From assembly GCA_027946365.1 (NCBI GenBank), contig JAPEUQ010000002.1:3955620-4019619 (forward strand): a DNA stretch of 64,000 nucleotides, written 5' to 3'. This document shows, piece by piece, positions 1 through 11,106 of this stretch. The DNA is from Kalmusia sp. IMI 367209. Taxonomy: Eukaryota; Ascomycota; Dothideomycetes; Pleosporales; Didymosphaeriaceae. Both the position numbers and the translations under genes were made by a program. The number at the start of each line of letters is the position of its first letter. Positions within the stretch are counted from its first letter, which is position 1. The notes under the pieces were generated by a model, which searched no databases, was not told the DNA's origin, and worked only from the letters and a program-made list of their open reading frames with translations.

Positions 1-3000
1 CCGGCTAAGCATGAAATTCCATACATTCGGAGGCCTCGTATGGATACAACATAAACCTAATGTCGTAAAATCAGTCCATGGTTGGATGTAAAATATTATG
101 ATATCGCTACTATTCGACGGGAGGACCAGTTTGAAATTATTGGATATGAATCTCCATAAATTCTTCCTTTTGCTGCTGTATGCTAGATGATGGAAACAAC
201 ATTGCCAGAAAATCAAGCTGGAATGACTCAAAAGATGTACATGACTTTGAGTCGATTGAATGAATGATCACATAGACTTTTAGATAGCGTGATCAGGAGG
301 TTCCATGGTTCAGGTCCCCTACGACTCACACACTGCCCTTTTCTGGGATTCCCTTATTAACTATCAGAGGTTGTGATTATCGAATGAATATATAGGGCCA
401 TATACTGCATCCTGCAATATGAACATGGGCTTAGCGGAGGATCCTAGCTCTAGCCGTGTCTTCACCATTTCTCGCAAATAAAATCTCAAGGTCAGTAAGC
501 AATCTTTGTGCCCTCCTTAAAGAAGTGGCGAATAGCTTTTCATGTCACATGATTTATGTTATGGGGCAAATAGTACAAGTTGCAAAGTGAACATGAGCTT
601 TGTAAAGTAAACATCTTGTTGTTTTGGGCTGAATTACTTTCGCATCTTCAGAAATTTCGGATTATAATGGAGTTGATCTCCTATAGAAAAAGAAGCAGAG
701 CTCCTCTAATTAATTAACGACTTTGTGAAGCGTCCATCAGAACATTCTATTAAATAATGGATAATTCAAATTAAATCTGTGTAAACAAAAGACCATGTTT
801 TCATGTACTTTAACGATCATTTACCTCTTGAAGTATGTTATTAGATCTCGTGATATCCGGTATAACTTATAATTCTACCTAAATAACTCTTGATTCCCCA
901 AACATAGCCATCACCTGGATTCCAGCCGAAATCTACGCCCGCAACAACATTGTTTTCATTAGCCACAAGACCCGACGGTATTACCAATAGAAATGGTATT
1001 AAGGAGATTCGTGGTATTAGCTATAAGAGCAAATGAGCGCCGATGAAAAGATCCTACCTGAATGCCACTAGAATGTTCGGACGTATGCCCTCATTGGTGC
1101 TGTATGCCGCCTTTATTCCCGCTTAAAACAACACGTTCGACTATGTTCAAATAACTGTCATACAGTTAGGCCACTAAACTTACGGCCAGATTAACGACTC
1201 AGGTTCACACTTATTTCTCCCTCCTTCTAAGAGATATAATGGGCAGATGGCCCAAAGCTTTACTTAGAATCAAATATTCAAGATCGGCATCACCCGTTTC
1301 GAAAAGACCATCAGCATTTTGCATCATGTTTTGTAGAACTTCTTGAATGGCAGATTTAAACTACTTTTAAAGGGACAAAAAGGAGTTCAAGCTTACAATA
1401 TGTCCCTATCATCAATCAGAGGAATAGCCACCGTGACTTTTACGAGGCACAACTTCATTCAAATAAAGCAACACCACCAACAAACTCATCAGTCGACGAA
1501 ATTCTTAGATGCCATACATTTCTTTCCTCTCTTTCCTTTTTCGCCAAGGAATATTAAGCTTGTCCCACCATTGTATACAAACCCTAAGCTTTCCTGTTCT
1601 CCCGCCGATCAACTTTTGTTCAGCCATTCTTTAAAACTCAATCTTTGCTCAAATTTATTGCGACAAGATCACTTAGTCACACGGAGACCCACCCAAAATC
1701 CCTGTCGCCACCATTTCGACTAAAACTGATCGCCGTCGCCGCGCAGCTCACACGACCTTCGCCACTAAGCCGAAGCCCAGGTGCAACCTCAATCTCTTTC
1801 ACCTTCTATGCAGTTCTCTAGAGTATGCCATCTATACTTTCCCCGCCAATTAGGCGTAGATCGCCCAAGTTAGATGTGCGCGTTTCGAATAAGACTACAC
1901 ATCGACCTTCATCCGTTATATTAGGGTCAATGGCAAAACGCCACGGGAAATTCGAGATATAGTCTAGATGGAGTGTATACGAGGCGGCCAGTATCAAGCT
2001 CTCACCCATGATCACTGAGACCACAGGCTAGTTCATCACTATCATCTTGACGGCGGTATCCAGAACCGCTGCTTCATTTAGAACCACCTCGACAGGCTGA
2101 AAACTATTCTGTCACTGGATTTTCTAGCTAAACAGGCTTTCTCAGAAGTATTCGCTGTGCTCATCACGTTTCCCATCTCCTTGATTACCTCCTACCCGCA
2201 GTATTTGTGGACTCTGCTGGCGACAGCCTCAACACAATCTGGTACATAAAGGTGGGTCGGTTGATGGGACAGCCCAGTCATTAGAGGTACTGGGTAGTCA
2301 GACAAAGGCAGAGTCTCCTAGAAGATAGTGAACTTTCGCTATCAAGAACTTCTGATCAAGATAATCTTACATTCCTCTCAGACAACAACCTAAGAAGTGA
2401 CCTGACTGTTTCAGATATTGGGAAACAGACGAAGCTGTTCGCTGTCAGCGATTTTGAGTTGCATGGGCTTTGTTGACATTGTCTTCCTAATATAATTTTT
2501 TAAGATATAAGAATTACGTTCTTTCCATAAGTTAGCGCCTCAATTCAACGCAGCCTTCTCACTCTACAGATAGGCAACTACTACATTCGGCAATTTCAAT
2601 GCATTATGCAAGAATAATGCCTTCATTACTTGTTGGTCAATTTGAAACAACACCACTAAGTAATTTGCCGCACATTGTAAGAGCAGTATCTCCTGAGTTT
2701 GACTCAGGCTTCTAGGAGGCTGCTTTTTAGTTTCCTAGTAGTTGAACTTTTCCAACTTAGGGGCTGCATGTCCTAGTACCTTACGCAGTGTTTGTGACAA
2801 ACCTCCAGAATTCGAATGGAAGATTATATTTGACTTCTCGAATCACCATCAAGTTAAAGAGTGTAACATGCCTTCTGGCTGAACCACTCTCACAATGACT
2901 TGAACGGAGACTTCCACAGACTTAGTGAACGGGTTTCTAGGCGAACAACGAGTCTCAGCCCTAGCTATATAAACTTCCTAGGATTCTATTAAGAACGGTC

Positions 3001-3115
3001 TCTCATATCTATTCTACCACCCTCAGGCTAGCTCACCTTGATTGAGTCTCGGTTCAACCTCCAAACCTCCTTAGGTATCTTGCAATTAGGCGATAATCCT
3101 CGTTAGACGATCCAA
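1..3115. other. Intergenic stretch, no supported gene
   Basis: I see no convincing coding region here. The longest plus-strand frame (1343-1723) has no recognisable domain or fungal-like codon pattern, and a 68-codon minus frame (1818-2024) is equally anonymous. Base composition is moderately AT-rich but CA and TG are present at normal levels, so it is not RIP-mutated like the later blocks. It could hold decayed gene remnants or regulatory DNA for the gene starting at 3116. Confidence 0.5.
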
Positions 3116-3967
3116 ATGGCGCTTACCATAATCCCGCACAATCTGGACCCACGTCATCCCACCAACATTCAGCTGGTACTCTCACAAAAGCCGCCTGTCT
3201 TCAATTCTGCCAGCTTCCCTCCGCTCCCTGGATCTGAAAGCCACATCTCTCGTAGGAATCCTGCCGTTTTAATGGTATCCTACGCGAATCTTGTGCAGAA
3301 ATGGTCTTGTTTCTGGAAGTACATGCGCGTCGGAGGCAAACTACCGGTCGAGGTCCGCCAGGTGATATGGTGGTATGCGATGCAAGGTCAGCGATACCTG
3401 GCCGACTCCCGCTTTTACAATCTCGACGAACACTTGGAGGATCCCGTCCAAATCCGTCATTACTTTCCCGATCGAGTTGCTAACCCAAAATTCCTACCTT
3501 GGCTGTGCTACCTATCTAAGGCCACCAAGCCAGAGATCGAGCAAGTATTCATTTCTAGCTCAACTTTCTTGATCGCATCGCACTCAGCTAATCGCTACTT
3601 ACAGGGGTGGCTGGCCACAATTGATGGTGTGAAGAACGTCCGAAGTCTACAATTCGATTTCTTTGACTTCTTCCCCCCAGACATAGAGGTTAACGACGAC
3701 CTCAAGCTGGCGTCGCTCTGTGGTGGTCTGACCACGATCCGCATGAGTTTTCACTGGCGCGCACTCGAGGACTTTACTGTGGCAGAGGAAATGATATCGC
3801 GCTATAAGCTCAAGCAAATTCTCGACTGCAAGAAGATGAATAAGATCATCTTGCACCAGAAGGGTCGTCCATATGATCCAGCTATGCACATGCTCCAAGC
3901 TTTGGGCGTTTGGATGCAGGCCGAGTTCGTGAAGCAGAAGCAGCGCGTCAATATTGTGCTAGTATAA
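3116..3967 (+). CDS. Hypothetical protein with LPxEVR-type N-terminal motif
   Basis: This is an uninterrupted 283-codon frame that begins with ATG in an acceptable context (TCCAAATGG) and has GC-richer codon use than the flanks. Around residues 75-90 it reads LPVEVRQVIWWYA. This resembles the short F-box-like or 2EXR-like motif (LPxEIRxxIY) found near the N-terminus of many uncharacterised Pleosporalean proteins. The rest has no catalytic motif, signal peptide or membrane helix that I can see. The C-terminal half (residues 150-283) is mixed alpha/beta with several charged stretches and ends KQRVNIVLV. Two other proteins in this window (the 17871 gene and the 16339 pseudogene) carry the same kind of motif, so the family seems expanded locally. 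Function is unknown; a role as a substrate adaptor is only a guess from the motif. Confidence 0.75.
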   Translation: MALTIIPHNLDPRHPTNIQLVLSQKPPVFNSASFPPLPGSESHISRRNPAVLMVSYANLVQKWSCFWKYMRVGGKLPVEVRQVIWWYAMQGQRYLADSRFYNLDEHLEDPVQIRHYFPDRVANPKFLPWLCYLSKATKPEIEQVFISSSTFLIASHSANRYLQGWLATIDGVKNVRSLQFDFFDFFPPDIEVNDDLKLASLCGGLTTIRMSFHWRALEDFTVAEEMISRYKLKQILDCKKMNKIILHQKGRPYDPAMHMLQALGVWMQAEFVKQKQRVNIVLV

Positions 3968-5581
3968 GGTATGAGCCCTCAATGAACGTTTGCGTCAAAG
4001 TATGCTCTTTCAATACATCATTGTGTTTATTGGCAGCATTGCATGTGATAGAAGTCTTCAAGGCTTTTAATTGTTTATCGCATATTGTAGATAGACAAAA
4101 CATCAATTCATGTGACTGTCAAGAATGTCAGCGCATGAAATTGTCTCACGACAAAATCCTATATTTCAACAGCAACTCTATGATGTTAATAATTATTCCC
4201 TTGCTTTCATGTCTAACCCAATCCCTGATTGCAGCGCAATAGAAGTACACCTTATGATTTGATGACAGGTGAATCCTTTGTCAATAGGTGAGACGTGAAC
4301 ATCGTTCTTACATCTCTGCGCGATGAAGATAGCCACAGCTGTTGGAACCTGTGGACTTGATTGAAAATCAGTGGCCTTCATCCCACAATAGTCCAATCTT
4401 ACGCATTTGCTATGCTGATCCGACCCATTCTCTTCCCCGCTTTATTCCTATGGTAGTAACTGGCGTTTTTTTCGTTCATGGTCAGTCTTGTATACTACTG
4501 CCTCTCTTATTTAGCTAAGATGAAGTTGAAGACAGACAACAAGGGATGGTTGGAGGTCTCCTCGAGTTGTAGGCTATGAATCCACATAAGTCCATTTCGT
4601 ACAGTATTTTCTTGATTTTTTGAAGAACTCAAAGGTGTTTTAATTTCGACTTCGAGCTGCCCTACTTCTTCACTCTCTTGAACCTTATCTACCTGCCAGT
4701 TCTAGGTAGAGATTTGATATGCATCAGTACAAACGCAACAATTAAAGGTCGAAGCTTGAAATCAGCGATTCTTTCTTTGTGTCACCAAAGGATTTTGATG
4801 AATACTCACTATTCTTCTACGTTACGGTTCACTTGCACCTCCTGTCCATAATCTTCACACACACACACACACACACACACCTTCTCTCTCTCTCTCTTCA
4901 AGTCATCCTCTTTCTACATTAGGCAGAACCTCTGTCTAATTTCTTATCACCCTACCAACGCTGAGTGAAGTACGCAAATGTCTATCAAGCCCGCAAGGGC
5001 CAGAATGTTGATGGGAGGCGAAGGATGGTTCGAACACCTCCGCGCGTAGTTACGGAATTTTCAGGATAGCCAACATTGTTGCTCCTCAGAGAGCGACTTG
5101 GTATCAATTCGTGCCACCGTTCCACAGACCCACTTCGCGCTCTTCACTTCATTAATAAAAGAGAGCCTCCACCAGCATCTGAAACATGCTCAAGCACGGC
5201 ACAGATGCAGGGCGAGATGGTGAGGATCGCACGGTGCGACGTTGATGTTGGAGGGATCACATTCAGATATGTCGCACGTAAATGTGTGAATGTATATGTG
5301 GCTGAACGTGGGGGGCAGCTGTGTCGTCCCCGAGAAAGAGTGATAAAAACGGTATAGGGACCTGAGAGAATATTGTGTGTCAATGGCTATATTGCATATC
5401 CGCTACAATTGCATACGACTGACCACGTGACTTCGTCATTTCCAATGTTCCCTCACATCAAAATCGAGATTGAACATCCGCCAGGGTTCAACGTACAAGA
5501 TGCCACCTATTCGTTTCGTACACGTTCACGATACATGGTAATATACTCACTCCTCCCCTCATCCTTGCCCCCTCTCGACCC
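3968..5581. other. Intergenic stretch with microsatellite
   Basis: No supported gene lies between the 3116 gene and the convergent CUE-like gene. Overlapping small frames at 5076-5651 on both strands have no domain and contradict one another. The stretch contains a dinucleotide microsatellite near 4856-4898. Confidence 0.5.
4856..4898. repeat. Compound microsatellite (CA)n-(CT)n
   Basis: About 13 CA units are followed directly by a CTTCTCTCTCTCTC tract. This simple repeat lies between genes. Confidence 0.95.
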
Positions 5582-6085
5582 CTACTGGTCGCCACTACTC
5601 AACTCCTGCAACATCTCCCTCGTCGCACTCAAACTTCCACTATCTCCATAAATCGCCGCAATCAAGCTCCCATCAATCTTCGGAAACTCTCTCTCCAGCA
5701 CAGCCTGGTCCTGCTCCGCTTCCGTTGCCGGCCGGCTCCGCGACATCTCGTAGCTTTGCATGACTTCGACCTGGTGGCTGCGGTCTTGGCCTTGGGGAAG
5801 TATGGATTCGGTGCCTGTGCGACGGGGTGGGAGTCCGGGGGGAGCCTCGTGCTGAGCTTGTGGGTTGGAGGGAGTGTTGTATGTGTTCGAGGACTGGTCG
5901 GAGTAGGGATTTGGGTTTTCCTGGGAGGCGAAGGGGTTATGCGACTGCTCTTGTGGAGGGTCGTTGTAGGGGTGGGAAGATTGGTTTTGGGTTTGGGTTT
6001 CTCCCCAGGGGTTGGAGTAGGGGTTTTGGTTCTCGTAGTGCGGGGGGTTGGTTATAGCCGCTCTGGTTGGGGGTTGGCCTGACAT
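5582..6085 (-). CDS. CUE-like domain protein with Pro/Asn/Gln-rich N-terminus
   Basis: This is a single-exon 167-residue frame starting with ATG. Residues 1-90 are low-complexity and rich in Pro, Asn, Gln and Tyr (repeats such as NPYS and HPYNDPP), so probably disordered. The last 45 residues hold LEREFPKIDGSLIAAIY followed by LSATREMLQELSS. This has the layout of a CUE ubiquitin-binding domain, with an FP pair at the first helix and a leucine pair at the last. Known CUE proteins bind mono-ubiquitin in trafficking or degradation, and that role is inferred here. No membrane helix or signal peptide is visible. The gene is transcribed towards the 3116 gene and away from VAC7. The opposite strand is also open over much of this span, but its translation is Gly/Val-rich low complexity and looks like a shadow. 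Confidence 0.75.
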   Translation of the reverse strand: MSGQPPTRAAITNPPHYENQNPYSNPWGETQTQNQSSHPYNDPPQEQSHNPFASQENPNPYSDQSSNTYNTPSNPQAQHEAPPGLPPRRTGTESILPQGQDRSHQVEVMQSYEMSRSRPATEAEQDQAVLEREFPKIDGSLIAAIYGDSGSLSATREMLQELSSGDQ

Positions 6086-7962
6086 GTTGGTGGAGTGGGA
6101 GGGAAGGTGAGCTGTGGGCGTGGGTTTGTTATGGATTGGGGATTATAGAGGCAAGGTGGGATTGCGCGGAGCGAGGCGGTGTTGCTTCGTGGGGAGGTTG
6201 CTGCGGGTGGAGGTCAGGCGGCGGGGATGACGTATGCTTTGATTTGGGGCAGGGCCTGCTCCGTATGAAGGAAGACACCACCGGTGCAGAGCCCTGACAT
6301 CACGATGGGCGTAGAGTTCAAAGCTGAGTTGATCTACCGCATAGATGTGATCTCTGTCCGTTACCGTAGTTGCTCATTGGGCAAAGCGATGAAGGCGCGA
6401 CGAGAGCGGTCACGCTATGGATGGGATCCCGATATGGAGAAGCCTGGTTGTCCTTGAAGTGTGCGCAATAGTCGCCGACTTCGCCATGCAAGAGCCTTAG
6501 AAAAGCAACTTGAGAATCCTCCAGACCATATGTAACCCTGAAAGCGTCCGTGACGTTGGAAATCGGGTAAGTTCGCGTGACAGTGTGAAGTACCTCTACC
6601 CGAGGTTGACCGTAATACGTGTCTCCAATCATGAGATATTCACGGGATGTGATTCTGCCTGATCATGCGCTTGGTTCTCTCGCCTCTCTCGGTTTGTCTA
6701 GGACTCGACGCAAGAAGCGTACAAACCTGTGGACACATGTAACATCAGAGCAACATGATTGCAGTCGCAAGACTTGAACAATATACGTAGGACAAAGCGC
6801 AGCAAAGTGAATCCCGACGGGATGGACCAACGGGAAGCGAAGGAATCTGACGCAGGAACGGAGAGAAAGATGGGAAAGATGGTGGACGGGGTTGCACGGC
6901 TCCTGTGTTGGTACCCACGCCGTGTAAGAAGCAATGTGTGCAAAAAGTAACATGTGTCCAGCTACTGTACGTGTCACCTGCATGTGATCTGCCTTTTGGT
7001 GCTCGGGCACTTGTCAATCTCCCGGCGAATTGTCTGGAGATATAGGCACAAGCTGACGTTCGATCGTCGGCTGCTATTCCCGCGCTGAGGTGAGGTATCC
7101 CGAGGGCATGTTAGGGGATGTGGACGAACAGGTGTCCGCTCTAGCGCCAGGGGCATACAATACATAGTACATGTTGGCTCGGCCCACGGGTTCGTGATAG
7201 TCAAGTGTTGGAGAGAGAGAGAGAGCACGTGGAGGGCTCACAGTCGTGGAATTGGGGATGGCATCAAGCATTGCGTCTGCAGCGGCGGCGATGCATGGCC
7301 GGCATGCGTGGCACCTCTCCGGACGAGCGCATGCGCAGCCCTATCGAATGCGGCCATGGGCGTCTCTTGTGAAGGGCTGCACTTCTGTCCGTCGTGGTCC
7401 GTCCTGGACACGACCAGCGACGGCGCAGCGAATGTGGCCGCGCAGGAGCGGGCACGCGCAGATTTACCCGCGGCTCAGCTGACGATGCGGTCCGCCTTGA
7501 TTCGGCGGATGTGGTGTTTCTTCTGCTGGGCTGCGTTGGCAGCGTTGGCAGCGTGTTGGCTGCTCCGGCCGCGTTCCTGGAGCTGGGCCAGGCTTTCTTT
7601 CCGTCAGCCGTCGGCGGGCCTTGCCTCCCGCCACACCGAGCTTCCATTCCATCACACATGCGGCAGCCTGCCTTCCAGCCTGCCCACGCTCCCCACCCAT
7701 TCACCCATCACCCACCACCCTTCACCCTTCACCCTTCACCACCAACCCTCGCACCCGCGCCTCTGCCAGCAAATGCGTTGTTCGTCTGCGCGCCACAGCG
7801 TCTCTGCCTCTTTGGCGAATCATCCGCGCTCTGCAGCAGCAGCCAACGACGGCGCGCCGCGTGCTGAACGGGCCCCATCGCTGAAATTTGACACTTGACC
7901 GCCATTGTTCGGCTGCGTGCACCGCAGCATGCCACCGAGCCCGGCGCAGCACCCTCGCCAGC
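6086..7962. other. Intergenic/promoter region upstream of VAC7
   Basis: Many overlapping frames occur on both strands here because the DNA from about 7200 is GC-rich. None has a domain. The stretch contains a short GA repeat (near 7210) and a CAC/TTCACCC-rich tract (near 7690-7740). I take 7200-7962 as the promoter and 5-prime leader of the following gene. Confidence 0.5.
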
Positions 7963-10900
7963 ATGACAGACATCTACGACGACTCCTTTCGCTCCTTGAC
8001 GGGCTCGCCTGAGACTGCCGAGCCCGCGTCGAGCAGCTCCACGCCCACGCCCACACCTACGCCCACACCTACGCCCACGCCCACGTCCGCGCCCACGTCC
8101 GCGCCCACGGCTTCGACTGCAGCATCCGCACGCGACTCTGGCACGGCTCCACCGGCTGCACCAGCATCTGAAAGTGGGCCTGCACCTATGCGACACCAGA
8201 CGCTCAACGGCGCGCGCTCGCTGAACGTGTCTGGCTCGCCGTCGACCGCCAACTCGCCCATGTCCTCTCGCGACACCTCGCCTGCACGCCAGCGCACCGG
8301 TGCCCTTACAGGACCCAAGTCCAAGTCTGGCCGGCCCTCGCGCAAGAGCAGCAACGACGCGAGTCCCAACAGGGGCCCCAGCCTGGCCGGTTCCAGCACC
8401 ACCATCCCCTCTGCCGCAGCCATCCAGCGGGCCCTGTCCTCCGCAAACATACCCCAGCTTCCACCTGCCGCTTCACAGGACCCTTCTCGCGTTCCTAGGC
8501 CCTCCAAGTCAACTTCAGGGTCCAATTCTGGGGACAGCACTCCCCATTGGCCCGTCTCGCCACGATTAAAGTCGCCGCCACCCTCCTCAGACACTCGCTC
8601 TCGCTCGCGTAGGAACTCGCTGCGTGCCCAGCACCCGCACAAGAAGTCTGAGCCCGCTGCAACGCCATCCATCATCGTCCAGAGCTCGTCGCCTGGCCCG
8701 GCCTCTCGTGTTCCAGCCAAGGATGACGTTGTAGGCAGCGACCCTGAGGAAGCAAACCCGAGCATGAAACCTTCTCCCAGAGGAGCCAGTGGTGCTGCAC
8801 CCAAACTCCCTAAGCTCGAAACCGTTCAAGAATCCAGCGTGCCTTCAACCCCCAGCGAAGGTCACGATGATAGGTGAGGCCCTTTCCCCGCATGGCCCCA
8901 CCCGGGGACTAGATGTCATAGCGAAACCTTCTTACGAACATCCAACTCGATGCTAACCTAGCCCAGCTTACTTTCCAGCTCAATCGCGTCCACGACGGGC
9001 GACGAAGACAATAATGACGTCACGTCGTCCAAAATTACGGAGGACCTTAGTTCGAGGACCACGAAGAGCACTGATAACAGCAGCGACGGCAACGGTCAAC
9101 ACATGGCTAGGATGCAGGAGCAACGGTCGGCCTCGACGCAGCGACCTAGTGCTCCAACCTCAAAGGCCTCGTTCTCATCTCTGCACACGGCCAAATCCCG
9201 CACCGAAGCGCCCTTACGGAACATGACAGTCGAGACTGAGACGGTGCCCTCGGTGGCACAGACAACGATTGGAAACCAGGATCGCTCCGCCTCTGGGCGT
9301 GGCGAGGGTAGTCTTCGCTTGAAGCCAAGCAACGAGACAATACGGCCCAGGAAGGAGCGCAAACCGCCGAAGCGGAAGGCGCCATCGATCAACTCTGGAA
9401 CCGGTAGGTCGTCTGTCATTCCATATCATCACCACCATCCGAGCAGACCAGAGCACGGGCCTCGCTCGGCAACGGCTACTTCGCTCGGCAGTCCTGTCTC
9501 ATATCGCTCGGGCGACGACCACCGGTCTATGTTGACTGTGTCGCCTCCGAGCCTTGAGATGCCGCGAAGACCCACCGCTCAATCTCCTTCTTTCAAATAT
9601 TTTTACCCAAGCACTAACGCTACGCTCCGCAAAGCGTCTTCGAAAGCAGATGTGTTTGAGCAGAAGGTGGCCAGCGAGGTCAACGAGGCCGACTCATCTG
9701 ACTCTGAGGCCACCTTCATCTACGAGTCGAATCCCCCAGACCAACAGCCGCACCGCAGCCGGCACCATCACTCGAGAACGCCCAGTATGACCTCGATCGC
9801 GAGCCTCCACGACCCCAGACTAGCCATTCGCAACGAGCACAAGAACCCCGACAAGAAACCCAGCATGAAGTTCCCTAACCCTTACAATAATAGTAATGGG
9901 GACTATGACGGAGAGCGCGGCGACGGCACTGTCCGAGTCGGATCCGGCAGGGTCGGTAGCAGCCGCCACCATCATCATATTGGACGACACGGCCAAGGAC
10001 GTGGCGCTCTTACCCACATCGTCATGGACAGTGATTCATCAATGGCGCAGTCTTCGCGCGCACGTGCCCCCTCCTCACGATATGGCTCCCAGCCTAACAG
10101 CCCGCGCTTTCAGACCTTCAACGTTATCAACGGAAATGGGAATGGACATGGCAATGGGACGAAGAAGCATGGAGAGCTTTCGACCTACGACATCGACACT
10201 GAGAATGCAGCCGACGATGAGCGAACGCCGCTGATACAGACTCGGAGTCCACGTGCACGTACCCCACGCCGCCCAAATAGTTCCACTCTACGTCAACTTG
10301 AACGCCGTCACCGCCGTGAAGGAAGCTGGTGTCGACGCTTCGCTGGGTGTCTTGTCGCATCCATCATCATTCTTGTCGTTGTCTTCACCGCCATTGGGGT
10401 CGTCTTCGCTTCTACAAAACAATTGACGAATCTACAGATACACGAGATACAGAACGTTGTCGCCAGTCAAGAAGAGATTATTCTGGACCTAGTGGTTGGC
10501 GCAGTCAACCCTAATATAGTGGGCATCACGGTCCAGGACATGGATGTAATAATGTTCGCCAAGAGCAAACATGTTGGCTCAGACAAATGGTGGCGTGAGC
10601 ACAGCAATGGCGGCCATCAAGGGGAGGAAGAATGGCTACCCATCGAAGATGTTGCCACCGAAGGCATCGACGAAGGTACGGATCCCATCGAAGAACCACG
10701 AACCATGTCCCTTGGCCGCATCTTTCATTTCGACTCGCCGCTCACGTTTGAGGGTACATTCTTCAACCACCGCGAGGTGGAATCTGTTGGAGAAATCCGT
10801 CTTTCAAAACCGGGTAACAAGACTGAAGCTGGGGGGACGGAACGATGGGAAGAAGTCTTGCAGTATCCCTTTGAGCTTATTGTCCGAGGCACGCTCAAGT

Positions 10901-11106
10901 ATCAACTGCCACTTAGCACCCATGAGCACAAGGTCTCCGTTACTGCCTCGTATTACTACGACCCTGATGCCGAAAAGAAGAGATTGAAGATGGTAGGCTC
11001 GGAAAATGTCAAGAGGGGGTTTTTGTCAGCTATACCTGTAACACCAGCGCCAGTGGGACGTTTCGACCGCAGAATGCTCTTGCTTCTGTATTCGCATACC
11101 CAATAG
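7963..11106 (+). CDS. VAC7: Vac7-type vacuolar segregation protein (activator of the Fab1 PI3P 5-kinase)
   Basis: Two exons, 7963-8873 and 8979-11106, give a 1012-residue protein. The intron (105 nt) has a GTGAGG donor, a TGCTAACC branch point and a TTCCAG acceptor; an AG at 8966 would also keep the frame. I chose the ATG at 7963 (MTDIYDDSF) rather than the upstream in-frame ATG at 7888, because the extra residues look like leader. Residues 1-750 are low-complexity, rich in Ser, Pro, Thr and charged residues. They include a Thr-Pro tandem tract near residues 27-45 and His-rich patches. One membrane helix follows (about 761-783, CLVASIIILVVVFTAIGVVF). After it comes the conserved Vac7 core with EEIILDLVVGAVNPN and MDVIMFAKSKHVGSD. 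In yeast, Vac7 sits in the vacuolar membrane and is needed for Fab1 to make PI(3,5)P2, which controls vacuole size and inheritance. The yeast protein is of comparable length (about 1165 residues). The family call is firm; the exact acceptor is less so. Confidence 0.9.
8038..8112 (+). repeat. In-frame minisatellite encoding Thr-Pro repeats
   Basis: Tandem CCCACG/CCCACA/CCTACG hexamer-like units inside VAC7 encode repeated TP, then TSAPTSAP. Such tracts often vary in copy number between strains. It lies in the disordered cytosolic part of the protein. Confidence 0.9.

Noticed and set aside
5756..6297. Plus-strand open frames over the CUE-like gene
   Set aside because: They are Gly/Val/Leu low-complexity mirror frames of a Pro/Asn/Gln-rich protein on the other strand.
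7194..7898. Long open frames on both strands before VAC7
   Set aside because: GC-rich sequence with few stops in any frame. No domain is visible, and the translations contain mirrored low-complexity stretches.
7974..8804. 276-codon minus-strand frame over VAC7 exon 1
   Set aside because: Its Val-Gly tract is simply the antisense of the Thr-Pro tract, so it is a shadow of VAC7.
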